NCBI RefSeq assembly: GCF_000383095.1
Contig: NZ_AORL01000021.1
Location: forward strand, 434,001 to 498,000
Source of the DNA: Sphingomonas sp. PR090111-T3T-6A
Lineage (GTDB): Bacteria; Pseudomonadota; Alphaproteobacteria; Sphingomonadales; Sphingomonadaceae
Length of the DNA stretch: 64,000 bases
Reading direction: 5' to 3'
The position numbers and the translations under genes were made by a program. Numbering within the stretch: the first letter of the stretch is position 1; each line of letters begins with the position of its first letter. Positions 15,108-23,474 of this stretch are shown here, in pieces. The notes under the pieces are model-generated. The model saw only the letters and a program-made list of their open reading frames with translations, did no database searches and was not told the DNA's origin.

Positions 15108-15129
15108 CTTGCCACGTTGGGAAGGTCAA
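15108..15129 (-). promoter_or_regulatory. CueR/MerR-like promoter dyad upstream of copA
   Basis: On the minus strand TTGACC (15124-15129) is followed directly by a near-perfect dyad CTTCCCA-ACG-TGGCAAG (15108-15124, six of seven positions match). MerR-family copper regulators bind such a dyad in a stretched spacer just downstream of the -35 box. The -10 expected near 15100 is poor, so the promoter assignment is tentative. No CueR gene lies in the window. Confidence 0.5.
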
Positions 15130-15217
15130 GGGTTGCCGATCGAGATTTTCGTTTCTTGATCCTCCGCCCCGCATCATATCTCGGATAGGGTGGGCATTCG
15201 TTGCCGCCAAGCATGGG

Positions 15218-15517
15218 CTAGCCGGCTGAGGCGCCCAGCCGTCGCCGCACGATCCAGCTAAGCGTCTTGAGGACATCCCCGTCTATCTCCTCGCGGCGTT
15301 CGCGCAGGACGTCCATGCCGCGTTCGCGCGCCTGTTCAAGGCGGGCTGCGAAGGCCGGATCGTCGTCCGCCAGCCGCAGGAAGCCCTTGAAGCTCATCCG
15401 AAAGTCCCGGCAGACGCGTAGCAGGGATTCCCCGCCGGCGATCCGCTCCAGCAGAGGGTCGAGATCGCCGAGATCGAGGCTGAGCTGGATATTCGACAGG
15501 TCGGCGTTCTCGGTCAT
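15218..15517 (-). CDS. Helix-turn-helix protein, terminase small subunit-like
   Basis: This 99-residue protein contains GGESLLRVCRDFRMSFKGFL and RLADDDPAFAARLEQARERG. This HTH arrangement, followed by a charged helix, is seen in phage terminase small subunits and related DNA-binding proteins. No large terminase, portal or capsid gene accompanies it, so it is either a stranded phage gene or a domesticated regulator. It lies between copA and the GH3 gene on the same strand. Function is inferred only from fold-like pattern. Confidence 0.55.
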   Translation of the reverse strand: MTENADLSNIQLSLDLGDLDPLLERIAGGESLLRVCRDFRMSFKGFLRLADDDPAFAARLEQARERGMDVLRERREEIDGDVLKTLSWIVRRRLGASAG

Positions 15518-15600
15518 GTTCGCGGGGTGTTCCTCGGCGGGCGCGCCGCCCTATAGGGATCGGGCGCGAAGTCAACCGGGAGGCCCGCCGGGCCGAGATT

Positions 15601-15633
15601 GGCGGCGCGAGGAGTGATGGTCCTCGCGCCGCC
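15601..15633 (-). terminator. Terminator of the GH3/halogenase/receptor strand
   Basis: A 13-bp perfect stem (GGCGGCGCGAGGA with TCCTCGCGCCGCC) with a 7-base loop lies seven bases beyond the GH3 stop. The 3' side on the minus strand reads AATCTCGG, so the U tract is poor, but the stem is very strong. Confidence 0.7.
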
Positions 15634-15640
15634 TCCGGGA

Positions 15641-17902
15641 TCAGGGACGGAAGCGCTGATCGGTCATGGTCGCATCGGCCGTGAGCGCCGCATCGCCGGC
15701 CGCGCGAGCGAGGGCGACGTGGTAGCGGCCACCCACGAGGTGCCAGCCGCGCGCCTTGTCGTCCCAGCGCGACAGGATGCGGCGCTCAGCGGCCAGTGTC
15801 ACATGGCGTGTCTCGCCCGGCTTCAGTTCGACGCGCTGGAAGGCCGCGAGGCGCGCGGTCTGGCCGTCGGCCGCGACATAGACCTGCGGCACGTCCGCAC
15901 CGGCGCGCGCACCGCTGTTGGCCACGTCGAAGCTGACGGTCAGCGTCATGCCGCCGGTCACCTTGAGGTTCTTGTAGGCGAAGCGGGTGTAGGACAGGCC
16001 ATAGCCGAACGGGAAGAGCGGCTTCTCCTTCTGCGCCTCGAACCAGCGATAGCCGACATTCGCGCCTTCCGGATAGTCGATCGGGAAGACCGCTGCCTGC
16101 GCACCCGCACTGCCGGCGTTGGAAGCCGCGTCGTTCGCCTCGATCGCGGCGAGGTTGACGGGCGCAGAGCGGGGAGCCTGCTTCTCGGCCGTGGGGAAGG
16201 TGATCGGCAGGCGACCAGAGGGATTGACCTTGCCGAACAGGATATTGGCAATCGCCTCGCCGCCACGCTGGCCCGGATACCAGGCGGCGAGCACCGCCGG
16301 CACCTTGGCGAGCCACGGCATCAGCACCGGCCCGCCGGTCTCGAGCACCACGGCCGTCTTCGGGTTGGCCGCAGCGACCGCGTCGATCAGTGCGTCCTGA
16401 TTGTTCGGGAGCGTGAGGTTGTGGATGTCCTCCGCCTCGGTGCGCCACTGCGTCGCGAAGACGAGGGCGATGTCCGCTGACTTGGCGGCGGCGGCCGCCG
16501 CGGGATCGGAGCCGTCGACATAGGTGACCTCCGCACCCGGCACGAGCGCCTGGATCGCCTTCATCGGCGACGAGCTATGCCAGGTCGTACGCGCGAAGGA
16601 GGCCGCCGGGCCGCTCTTCAGCGGGATCTCGACCGGCACGCCGCCGACCGAACGCACCTGCGACGAGCCGCCGCCCGAGAGTACACCGACGTCCGCATGG
16701 CCGCCGATCACGACGATCCGCTTCGCCTGCGCCGCGAGCGGGAGCATCTCGCCCTCGTTGCGGAGCAGGACGATGCCCTCCTCGGCCGCCTTCTGCGCGA
16801 CGAGCGCGTGGGCGGCATAGTCGATCGGCTGGTTCGTCGCGGGCGCCGGATCGTCATAGAGGCCGGTCTCGATGATCCCGGTCAGCACGCGCTTGGCCAT
16901 CTCGTCGAGACGGGCCTTGGAGACCTCGCCCTTCGCCAGCGCCTCCTTCAGCGGCGCGCCGAAATAGATCATCTTGTCGAGTTCGGCGCCGCTATCCTGA
17001 TCGAGGCCGGCATTGGCTGCCTTCGCCGTGGAGTGCACCGCGCCCCAATCGGACATGACGAAGCCCTTATAGCCCCAGTCGCCGCGCAGGATGGTGGTCA
17101 GCAGCTCCTTGTTCTCACAGGCATAGTCGCCGTTGACGAGATTATAGGCGCACATCACCGAACTCGGACGACCCTGATCGATGGCGATCTTGAAGGCGAG
17201 CAGGTCGCTTTCGTGGAGTGCCGTCCAGTCGAGCTTCGCATCGGCCACCATGCGGCCGGTCTCCTGCGAGTTCAAAGCGTAATGCTTGATCGTGGAGATG
17301 ATGTGGTTGCTCTGCACGCCCTTGATGTGCGCGCCGTCGATCACACCGGCGAGCAGCGGGTCTTCGCCGAGATATTCGAAATCGCGGCCGCCCCACGGAT
17401 CGCGCGTCAGGTTGACGCCGCCCGCCAGCAACACGTTGAAGCGCTTGGCCCGCGCCTCGGAGCCGATCATCGCGCCGCCCGCATAGGCGACATCGGGATC
17501 GAAGCTCGCCGCCGTTGCGAGACCGGCCGGAAGCGCTGTCGCGACGTCGCCCTTGCGCTGCTCGACCTGGTTGGCGACGCCGAGGCTCGCGTCGCTCTCA
17601 CGCAGCGTCGGGATGCCGAGGCGCGGGACGCCGACCATCTGGCCGGCAGACGGGATCATGTCGGTCGGCGCGCCCTGCTTGCCCTGCGCGAACGGCGGAA
17701 ACCAGGTGCGGACGAGCTGGAGCTTCTCGTCCTCGGTCATCGCGGCGACCAGCGCGGAGGCGCGCGCCTCGGCCCCGAGCTTGCGGTTGAGCCACGGCTT
17801 GGCAGACGTCTGAGGTGCTGCCGCCAGAGCCGGCGCCGCCAGCGAGAGCGCGGCGCCCGCCAGCAGGATGCGTCGCAGGGTCGGGGAACGGGTCTCGCTC
17901 AT
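15641..17902 (-). CDS. GH3 family beta-glucosidase, secreted
   Basis: GH3 enzymes remove terminal beta-linked glucose or related sugars with retention. ATG 17902 gives 753 residues with a signal peptide (LLAGAALSLAAPALA). The barrel domain includes GVPRLGIPTLRESDASLGVA and the LTRDPWGGRDFEYLGEDPLL element that contacts substrate. IKHYALNSQETGR has the conserved KHY, and the nucleophile motif GFVMSDWGAVHS carries the aspartate. The alpha/beta sandwich domain starts near EGIVLLRNEGEMLPLA, and a fibronectin III-like domain follows FPFGYGLSYTRFAYKNL. The frame continues upstream without stops but only as the shadow of the halogenase gene. It is the last gene of the receptor-halogenase strand. Confidence 0.93.
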   Translation of the reverse strand: MSETRSPTLRRILLAGAALSLAAPALAAAPQTSAKPWLNRKLGAEARASALVAAMTEDEKLQLVRTWFPPFAQGKQGAPTDMIPSAGQMVGVPRLGIPTLRESDASLGVANQVEQRKGDVATALPAGLATAASFDPDVAYAGGAMIGSEARAKRFNVLLAGGVNLTRDPWGGRDFEYLGEDPLLAGVIDGAHIKGVQSNHIISTIKHYALNSQETGRMVADAKLDWTALHESDLLAFKIAIDQGRPSSVMCAYNLVNGDYACENKELLTTILRGDWGYKGFVMSDWGAVHSTAKAANAGLDQDSGAELDKMIYFGAPLKEALAKGEVSKARLDEMAKRVLTGIIETGLYDDPAPATNQPIDYAAHALVAQKAAEEGIVLLRNEGEMLPLAAQAKRIVVIGGHADVGVLSGGGSSQVRSVGGVPVEIPLKSGPAASFARTTWHSSSPMKAIQALVPGAEVTYVDGSDPAAAAAAKSADIALVFATQWRTEAEDIHNLTLPNNQDALIDAVAAANPKTAVVLETGGPVLMPWLAKVPAVLAAWYPGQRGGEAIANILFGKVNPSGRLPITFPTAEKQAPRSAPVNLAAIEANDAASNAGSAGAQAAVFPIDYPEGANVGYRWFEAQKEKPLFPFGYGLSYTRFAYKNLKVTGGMTLTVSFDVANSGARAGADVPQVYVAADGQTARLAAFQRVELKPGETRHVTLAAERRILSRWDDKARGWHLVGGRYHVALARAAGDAALTADATMTDQRFRP

Positions 17903-17913
17903 GAAGGCCTCTC

Positions 17914-19476
17914 TCAGTTCTGTCGTTGATAATGGTCGAGCAGGGCGCGGTGATCGGGCAGGGCATCGACTGCCTGAATGCCCGCCTGCCGAACCCGGTC
18001 GAAGGCGGCGCGCGCATCCGCGCCGTTTTGCGGGGAGGCGGCGAAGGCGCCAGCCCCCGCCTGCGTCTCGAAGCCGAGACCATGCAGGATGAAGGCCCAG
18101 CTCGGCGGCAGGAAGGTCTCGTGATCCACCACGAAGTCGAAGCGCGACGGCAGACGGCGGCGCCACTGGGCGATCTTGTCGCGCAATCCTTCCGGCCAGG
18201 AGGCGGGGTCGACGTTGTCGCGCCAATAGGCGGTGTCGGTCCGGCGGCTGACGGCGTAGTGCAGCTTCAGGAACTCCACGATCGCCTCGAAGCGCGCGGG
18301 CATCTGGCGGTTGAAGTTGCGCGCAGCCCCTTCGAGCGCGGCGCGCTCGACCGGGCCGCTCAGCATCTCGGCAAGCATGCGGGCGGCGACCTCGATCAGC
18401 ATGATACCGGTCGACTCCAGCGGCTCGAAGAAGCCGGCGGAGAGCCCGATCGCCATGCAGTTGCCGATCCACTGCTGCTCGCGATAACCGGTGCGGAACT
18501 GGAGCCGTCGGGTCTGGAGGCCTTTCCCGGCCGGGCCGGCATAACGGCGGATCACCGCCTCGGCCTCGTCGTCGGACATATGGCGGCTCGAATAGACGCA
18601 GCCGGTGCCGCGGCGGTCGATCAGGCCGATATCCCAGATCCATCCGCCCTCATGCGCCGTCGCCAGCGTATAGGGCGCGACGGGCGTGTCCGGCCGCTCG
18701 TGCGGGATCTGGAGCGCAATGGCGCGATCGTTGAACAGGACGTCCTCGACGCTTTTGAAGCGAGCACCGAGCGTATCGCCGATCAGCAGCGCCCGGAAGC
18801 CCGAGCAGTCGACGAAGAAATCGCCGGCGATCGCGGGGCGCCCATCGGAAGGATGAACGGCTGCGATGTCGCCTTGCTGGGTGCGATCGACGGTCGCGAT
18901 CGTGGCCTCGATCCGCTCGACGCCGTTCGAGATCGCGACGTCGCGGAGGAAACCCGCCAGCTTCGCCGCATCGAAATGATAGGCATAATTCATCGGACCG
19001 CCGAAATCGGGGTCCTGCGCGCGCTTCGGGCCGCGGCCGGCGCGGATCACGCGCTCCTGCGCGGTGACGGCATCGGCATAGGCCGGGCGAGCCGGGTCGG
19101 ACGCGCTGTCGAGCCAGAAGGGCAGAAGCCCCGGCGCATCGCCGCCAAAGGGCAGGTTGAAGGGGTGGAAATAATCGTCGGCGCCTAAGCCCGGTGTGGG
19201 GCCGCCAGCCCAGTCGACGAAACGCACGCCCTGCTTGAAAGTCGCGTGGCTGGCACGGAGGAACTCGGCTTCGCTGCGGCCGAGCGTGGCCAGCGTCGAA
19301 CGCAATGTCGGGAAGCTGCCCTCACCGACGCCGATCGTACCGATGTCGGGAGATTCCACGAGCGTGATGGCCCAGCCGTGCGGCTGGCCCGCCCCCGGCA
19401 GATTGCGGGACAGATAGGCGGCGGTGAGCCAGCCCGCCGTTCCGCCTCCCACGATCACGATACGCTTCTGCGTCAT
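17914..19476 (-). CDS. Flavin-dependent halogenase (tryptophan halogenase family)
   Basis: These enzymes use FADH2, O2 and halide to halogenate aromatic or other electron-rich substrates. The 520-residue product has the FAD-binding GGGTAGW (residues 10-16), the catalytic lysine in TFKQGVRFVDW (K81) and EPLESTGIM (near 351-359), which carries the conserved glutamate. The GWxWxIP family motif reads GWIWDIG (278-284): the last proline is glycine. Family members of this type occur next to TonB-dependent receptors in Caulobacter, Xanthomonas and sphingomonads, where their natural substrates are mostly unknown. It sits between the receptor and a GH3 glucosidase, so a role in the same carbohydrate or glycoside pathway is inferred. 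Confidence 0.88.
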   Translation of the reverse strand: MTQKRIVIVGGGTAGWLTAAYLSRNLPGAGQPHGWAITLVESPDIGTIGVGEGSFPTLRSTLATLGRSEAEFLRASHATFKQGVRFVDWAGGPTPGLGADDYFHPFNLPFGGDAPGLLPFWLDSASDPARPAYADAVTAQERVIRAGRGPKRAQDPDFGGPMNYAYHFDAAKLAGFLRDVAISNGVERIEATIATVDRTQQGDIAAVHPSDGRPAIAGDFFVDCSGFRALLIGDTLGARFKSVEDVLFNDRAIALQIPHERPDTPVAPYTLATAHEGGWIWDIGLIDRRGTGCVYSSRHMSDDEAEAVIRRYAGPAGKGLQTRRLQFRTGYREQQWIGNCMAIGLSAGFFEPLESTGIMLIEVAARMLAEMLSGPVERAALEGAARNFNRQMPARFEAIVEFLKLHYAVSRRTDTAYWRDNVDPASWPEGLRDKIAQWRRRLPSRFDFVVDHETFLPPSWAFILHGLGFETQAGAGAFAASPQNGADARAAFDRVRQAGIQAVDALPDHRALLDHYQRQN

Positions 19477-19526
19477 GCGTCTTCAGCCTCTGCTGAAAGG
19501 AGCCGGAGGATCCATGGAAAGAAATG

Positions 19527-19558
19527 GCGGCCATCGTCCGATCACGAACGATGGCCGC
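19527..19558 (-). terminator. Hairpin downstream of the TonB-receptor gene
   Basis: GCGGCCATCGT pairs perfectly with ACGATGGCCGC over 11 bp, with a 10-base loop. On the minus strand it is followed by CATTTCTTTCC, a moderate U tract. It lies in the 120-base gap between receptor and halogenase and probably acts as a partial terminator, lowering halogenase transcript relative to receptor. Confidence 0.65.
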
Positions 19559-19561
19559 AGT

Positions 19562-19584
19562 ACCCGGCAAAATACAAGCCGGGT
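19562..19584 (-). other. Second hairpin after the receptor stop
   Basis: ACCCGGC pairs with GCCGGGT over 7 bp with a 9-base A-rich loop, 13 bases beyond the receptor stop and before the larger hairpin. It may stabilise the receptor mRNA 3' end. Structure is seen; the role is inferred. Confidence 0.45.
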
Positions 19585-19597
19585 GGGGGAAGCTAGA

Positions 19598-22099
19598 TCA
19601 GAAGTTGGCCTTGACCCGGACCCCCCAGGTCGCCGGCGCTTCGTAGTTCGACAGGAAAACCGGAGCGAGGCCGACATTGGGGCCGCCACCAACGCCCGCG
19701 CTGGTGCGGATCTTCTTGTTCGTGACGTTCTGGCCGAACGCCTCGACCGAGAAGGCCTTGCTCGCCGGCGTATAGGTCATGCTCAGATCGATCTTCGCAT
19801 AGGCCTTCTGCTTGTCGAAGCTGGTGCCGAAGTTCCCGCTGACATGGTTCGGATCGGTGTTCGGGCCGCCATAACGCGAGGGATCGTCGCCGTTGAAGTA
19901 GCTCAGCCAGCTGCGGGTCTCGTAATGCACGGTAGCGCGCGGGGTCAGCGTGCCATGGTCGCCGAGATCGATGTCATGCTCGTAGCTGCCGGTCATCGAG
20001 AAGCGCGGAGCGTGCGCCAGCTCGTTGCCCTTCAGGTTCTCCAGACCCTGGAGCGGAAGATCCCCGGTTGGCGCCAGATACAGACGGTTGTCCACCGTGA
20101 TCAGGTCGTCGAGCTTGGTCTTCTGCACGGTCGCCGAGAGCTGGACGCGATCGGCGCGGGTGATGTTGGCGTTGAACTCGGCTTCGAAGCCGTAGGCCTT
20201 GGCACCCTTCGCGTTGGTGGTCACGATCTGGCTGCCGGTGATGTTGCCATCGGCATCGCGGGTCGTGATCGCCTGGTTGACCTGATAGCCCTTGAAGTCC
20301 TCGTAATAGGCCGCGAGGTTCAGCGTGGCGTGGTTACCGAACAGGCGGATCTTCGAGCCGACCTCATAGTTCGTCAGCGTCTCGGGGTTGGCGGTGCGGC
20401 CGCCGTCCTCGATGTTGCCCGACTTGAAGCCGGTGCTGACCGACGCATAGACCAGCGTGGTGTCGGTGATGTTGGCGTCGGCGCGAGCCAGCCACGTCAC
20501 CTTGTCCCACGTGCCCTTCACGTCGTTGTTCGAGATGCCCCAGAGATTGCCGAACTGGGCGGTCTGCGCGTTCAGCTGATCGACGAGCTGCTGGGCGCTC
20601 TCATGACCACCGAGGCCGAAGATGCCCGGCAGGTTCTTGATCGCAGCGGCGCAGGCGTCGTTGCCGGTCGGGCAACCGGCGAAGGTCACGTTGCGGCCAC
20701 CGACGTCCTGCTTCTTGTCGGACGTATAGCGGATGCCGCCGGTCAGGTTGATCCAGTTGTTCACATGCCAGATGGCCTGGCCGAACGCCGCGCGGGAGTC
20801 GATCTCGCGGTCCGCCTGGATGAAGCTGCCGGCCCAGTTGAAGGTGCCGTCGCGATAGCCGTTGCGCTGGTCGACGTCGAAGCGGATCTGGTTCTTCTCG
20901 TGGCTGTAATAGCCGCCGAGGATCCAGTCGATGGTGTTCTTGCCGGTCGACTTCAGTTGGATTTCATGGCTCTGGAAGTCGTAGCGCGAATAGACGGTGC
21001 GGTTCTCGCCGAACTGGTCGTTCGGGAGATTGATCGAGCCGTCCGTGTTGAGCGACGGCGGATAGGCGCCGGCGTCCGCATCGGAATCGCCGCTGCCGCC
21101 CACGCGCGACCAGCCGGCGATGTACGCCACCTGGATATGATCGGTAAGATCATAGCTGGCGTTCGAGCGGATGCCGACCGAATAGCGGTTCTGCTGCGGC
21201 GCGGTGTCGACCAGCGCGGACCAGAACTTCTGGCCGGGGCGCGGGTTCTGCATCAGCGAGAGGATGGGCGAGCCCGTGTCCTTGTAATATTCGCCGCTCA
21301 GGTTCCAGGTGAAGCGATCGTTCGGCTTCCACAGCGCGCTGATGCGCGCCGACTTCTGGTCGCCCGCATAATATTTCTTGCCGCCCGTGACGAAGGCCGA
21401 CTGGTTGATGCCCACGCCGGCCGGCGGGGTCTGATAGTCGATGTAGCCGTCGTGGCGATCGGTGACGAACGCGGCGCGCACGGCGAAGGTGTCGGTGACG
21501 GGGACGTTGATCATCCCGCGGACGCCGAAGCGGTTATAGCTGCCGCCCACGGCCTCGACGCTCGCATGGAAGTCGTCAAGCTGCGGCTTGGCCGACACGA
21601 GGCTGATCGCACCGACGGTCGCATTGCGGCCGAACAGCGTGCCCTGCGGGCCGCGCAGCACTTCGACACGCTCCATGTCGTACATCAGCACCGAGGCGCC
21701 CTGCGCGCGCGGCGAGTAGATGCCGTCAACATAGATCGCGACTTCCGGGTCGGCGACTTCGGTGTAAGCGCTGTCATTGCCGATGCCGCGCATCGTCAGC
21801 GTGATCGCGGCCTGGTCGCCCTGCTGCGAGAAGTGGAGGCTGGGGACGAAGTCGGCCAGGCCGGTCACGTCCTTGACCTGCTGCTTGTTGAGCTGGTCCT
21901 GACCAAAGACCGAGATCGCGATCGGGGTGCGCTGGAGGCTCGTCTCACGCTTGGTCGCGGTGACGGTGATTTCCTGGATCTGGCCGGTGTCGGCCGCCGG
22001 AGCGGGCGTGGCGGGGGCGCTGTCCTGCGCGAAAGCGGTCGAGGTAACAAAGAGCGTGGCCGCAAGCGCAGTGCTTGCGGCAAGAATATGCCGGGTCAT
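19598..22099 (-). CDS. TonB-dependent receptor
   Basis: TonB-dependent receptors import large ligands such as siderophores, oligosaccharides or vitamins across the outer membrane. The 833-residue product from ATG 22099 (GGGAGGGATGC upstream) has a signal peptide (TLFVTSTAFA-Q). A TonB-box region (IQEITVTATKRE) and plug domain follow (QLNKQQVKDVTGLADFVPSL, VEVLRGPQGTLFGRNATVGA). The long beta-barrel ends in NF. A cysteine pair (AGCPTGNDACAAA) lies in an extracellular loop. The gene context with permease, LacI regulator, GH3 and halogenase makes a carbohydrate or glycoside the likely ligand rather than iron. Confidence 0.92.
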   Translation of the reverse strand: MTRHILAASTALAATLFVTSTAFAQDSAPATPAPAADTGQIQEITVTATKRETSLQRTPIAISVFGQDQLNKQQVKDVTGLADFVPSLHFSQQGDQAAITLTMRGIGNDSAYTEVADPEVAIYVDGIYSPRAQGASVLMYDMERVEVLRGPQGTLFGRNATVGAISLVSAKPQLDDFHASVEAVGGSYNRFGVRGMINVPVTDTFAVRAAFVTDRHDGYIDYQTPPAGVGINQSAFVTGGKKYYAGDQKSARISALWKPNDRFTWNLSGEYYKDTGSPILSLMQNPRPGQKFWSALVDTAPQQNRYSVGIRSNASYDLTDHIQVAYIAGWSRVGGSGDSDADAGAYPPSLNTDGSINLPNDQFGENRTVYSRYDFQSHEIQLKSTGKNTIDWILGGYYSHEKNQIRFDVDQRNGYRDGTFNWAGSFIQADREIDSRAAFGQAIWHVNNWINLTGGIRYTSDKKQDVGGRNVTFAGCPTGNDACAAAIKNLPGIFGLGGHESAQQLVDQLNAQTAQFGNLWGISNNDVKGTWDKVTWLARADANITDTTLVYASVSTGFKSGNIEDGGRTANPETLTNYEVGSKIRLFGNHATLNLAAYYEDFKGYQVNQAITTRDADGNITGSQIVTTNAKGAKAYGFEAEFNANITRADRVQLSATVQKTKLDDLITVDNRLYLAPTGDLPLQGLENLKGNELAHAPRFSMTGSYEHDIDLGDHGTLTPRATVHYETRSWLSYFNGDDPSRYGGPNTDPNHVSGNFGTSFDKQKAYAKIDLSMTYTPASKAFSVEAFGQNVTNKKIRTSAGVGGGPNVGLAPVFLSNYEAPATWGVRVKANF

Positions 22100-22153
22100 G
22101 CATCCCTCCCAGAAATCGCCCAGTTGATGGGGCTTGGTCGCCTTCAAACAGAA

Positions 22154-22194
22154 CCAGACAACGATGTCAAAGAGATTTTGACATCGTTGTCTGG
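22154..22194. promoter_or_regulatory. Perfect 18-bp inverted repeat with two LacI-type operators
   Basis: Bases 22154-22171 are the exact reverse complement of 22177-22194, separated by five bases. Each arm holds a LacI-type site of the form GACA-N-CG-N-TGTC: GACAACGATGTC at 22157-22168 and GACATCGTTGTC at 22180-22191, with centres 23 bp apart. It lies between the divergent receptor and permease starts. The LacI regulator encoded at 23471 is the obvious candidate to bind it and control both arms. Transcribed RNA would also form a strong hairpin. Confidence 0.8.
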
Positions 22195-22253
22195 TGAATG
22201 AGGGGCCGAATTAGCGGACTTGTGCTTACGGAGCCGGATGATAGCGTTACCGC

Positions 22254-23474
22254 ATGATGGGGGAGAGGGGGACGCTGCAAGGCGGTCGGGCAGACCGGCT
22301 GTTTCGGCTGCTTGTCGGGGTTTATCTCGGCGGCGGCCTGCTCAACTCTATGGTGAATCTGCTTGTGCCGCGCCTCCGGTTGACGCTGGGGTTGAATTAT
22401 CATCAGGCGCTGACGGTGCAGCTAGCCTATTATTCCAGCTATCTGGTGTTTGCGCTGCCGATCGCGTTGGGCATCGTGCGCATCGGCTATCTGAGGGCCA
22501 TCGCGGCTGGTTTGGCAATAGTGGGGGCGGGGTGTCTTCTCCTCTCGATCGCCAACGGCGCGCGGGACTATCCCTCCATGCTGGCCTCGTTGCTGTTGTT
22601 GTCGTTGGGGGCGACGGTGCTCCAGATCGCGGGGAATGCCGTGGTGACGGCCGCGGATTCCGGTCCGGAGATGGCGTCGCGTTTCACGTTGCTGCAGGGA
22701 TTTAATTCGCTGGGCACTGTTCTGGGGCCGTTGATCGGCGCCTGGTTCCTGCTCGGCACATGGCGGAGCCGGCTGATGCCGGAATTGCCGTTTCTGGCGA
22801 TGGGCGTGGGCCTTCTGCTCCTGGCTCTGGGCTTTTTCCTCGGCCGAAACCTTCTGCCGCGTGCCGCCGGGGCCGGTGCGGTCACACCGAGCTTCGCGCG
22901 CATTCGCCGCTTGCTGGCCGACCGGCCGATACAGGCCGGCATCATCGCGATCTTCGCTTACGTCGGCGCGGAGGTGACTGTCGGTACGCTGGCGGTCAGC
23001 TATCTCATGCTGCCCGATACGATCGGTGCAGGAGCGGTTTTCGCCGGGCGGCTGGTCAGCCTGTATTGGGGCGGGGCGATGATCGGTCGCTTCGCCGGTT
23101 CCTGGCTGCTTCGGCGGATCGCGGCCGCCCGGATGCTCATGCTCGCGGCCTGCGGGGCGCTGCTGCTGCTGGCGGTGGTGATCGGTGTCGGCGGAGTCGC
23201 CGGAGCCATCACGATCCTGGCGATCGGGCTGTGCAACTCCGTGATGTTCCCGCTCGGCTATACGCTCGCCATGCCGGATGACGAAGCGGACATGCCGCTC
23301 GCCTCGATGTTGCTGTGCATGGCCGTCGTAGGTGGCGCGGTGATACCGATGTTGACCGGCTATGTTGCCGATGCTCGGGGACTTGTGCTTTCGCTCCTGG
23401 TTCCGGGGGCCTGTTATATCGTGCTCGTTGCGTTTGCGCTCTATCGCTCGCCCCGCAACCGGGAGTTGCCGTGA
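22254..23474 (+). CDS. FucP/GluP-like MFS sugar permease
   Basis: The 406-residue product has about twelve hydrophobic segments and belongs to the fucose-galactose-glucose:H+ symporter branch of the major facilitator superfamily. The pattern IAIFAYVGAEVTVGTLAVSY near mid-protein is a branch hallmark, as are the loop LRLTLGLNYHQALTVQLAYY and ISLYWGG-like SLYWGGAMIGRFAGS. It would carry the sugar released in the periplasm by the GH3 enzyme across the inner membrane; the sugar itself is not readable. It overlaps the LacI regulator gene by four bases (GTGA), so the two are co-expressed. Confidence 0.85.
   Translation: MMGERGTLQGGRADRLFRLLVGVYLGGGLLNSMVNLLVPRLRLTLGLNYHQALTVQLAYYSSYLVFALPIALGIVRIGYLRAIAAGLAIVGAGCLLLSIANGARDYPSMLASLLLLSLGATVLQIAGNAVVTAADSGPEMASRFTLLQGFNSLGTVLGPLIGAWFLLGTWRSRLMPELPFLAMGVGLLLLALGFFLGRNLLPRAAGAGAVTPSFARIRRLLADRPIQAGIIAIFAYVGAEVTVGTLAVSYLMLPDTIGAGAVFAGRLVSLYWGGAMIGRFAGSWLLRRIAAARMLMLAACGALLLLAVVIGVGGVAGAITILAIGLCNSVMFPLGYTLAMPDDEADMPLASMLLCMAVVGGAVIPMLTGYVADARGLVLSLLVPGACYIVLVAFALYRSPRNRELP

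Noticed and set aside
13395-15188. 597-codon open frame on the plus strand
   Set aside because: Antisense of copA, which carries all copper-site motifs; the plus frame has none.
16577-17929. 450-codon open frame on the plus strand
   Set aside because: Antisense of the GH3 gene, with shadow-like composition.
15641-18643. 1000-codon frame as one GH3 protein
   Set aside because: The first 247 codons are antisense-free but out of frame with the halogenase gene and carry no domain; the signal peptide starts at 17902.
19424-22201. 925-codon open frame on the plus strand
   Set aside because: Antisense of the TonB-dependent receptor; its composition is typical of a shadow and the minus-strand protein has complete family motifs.
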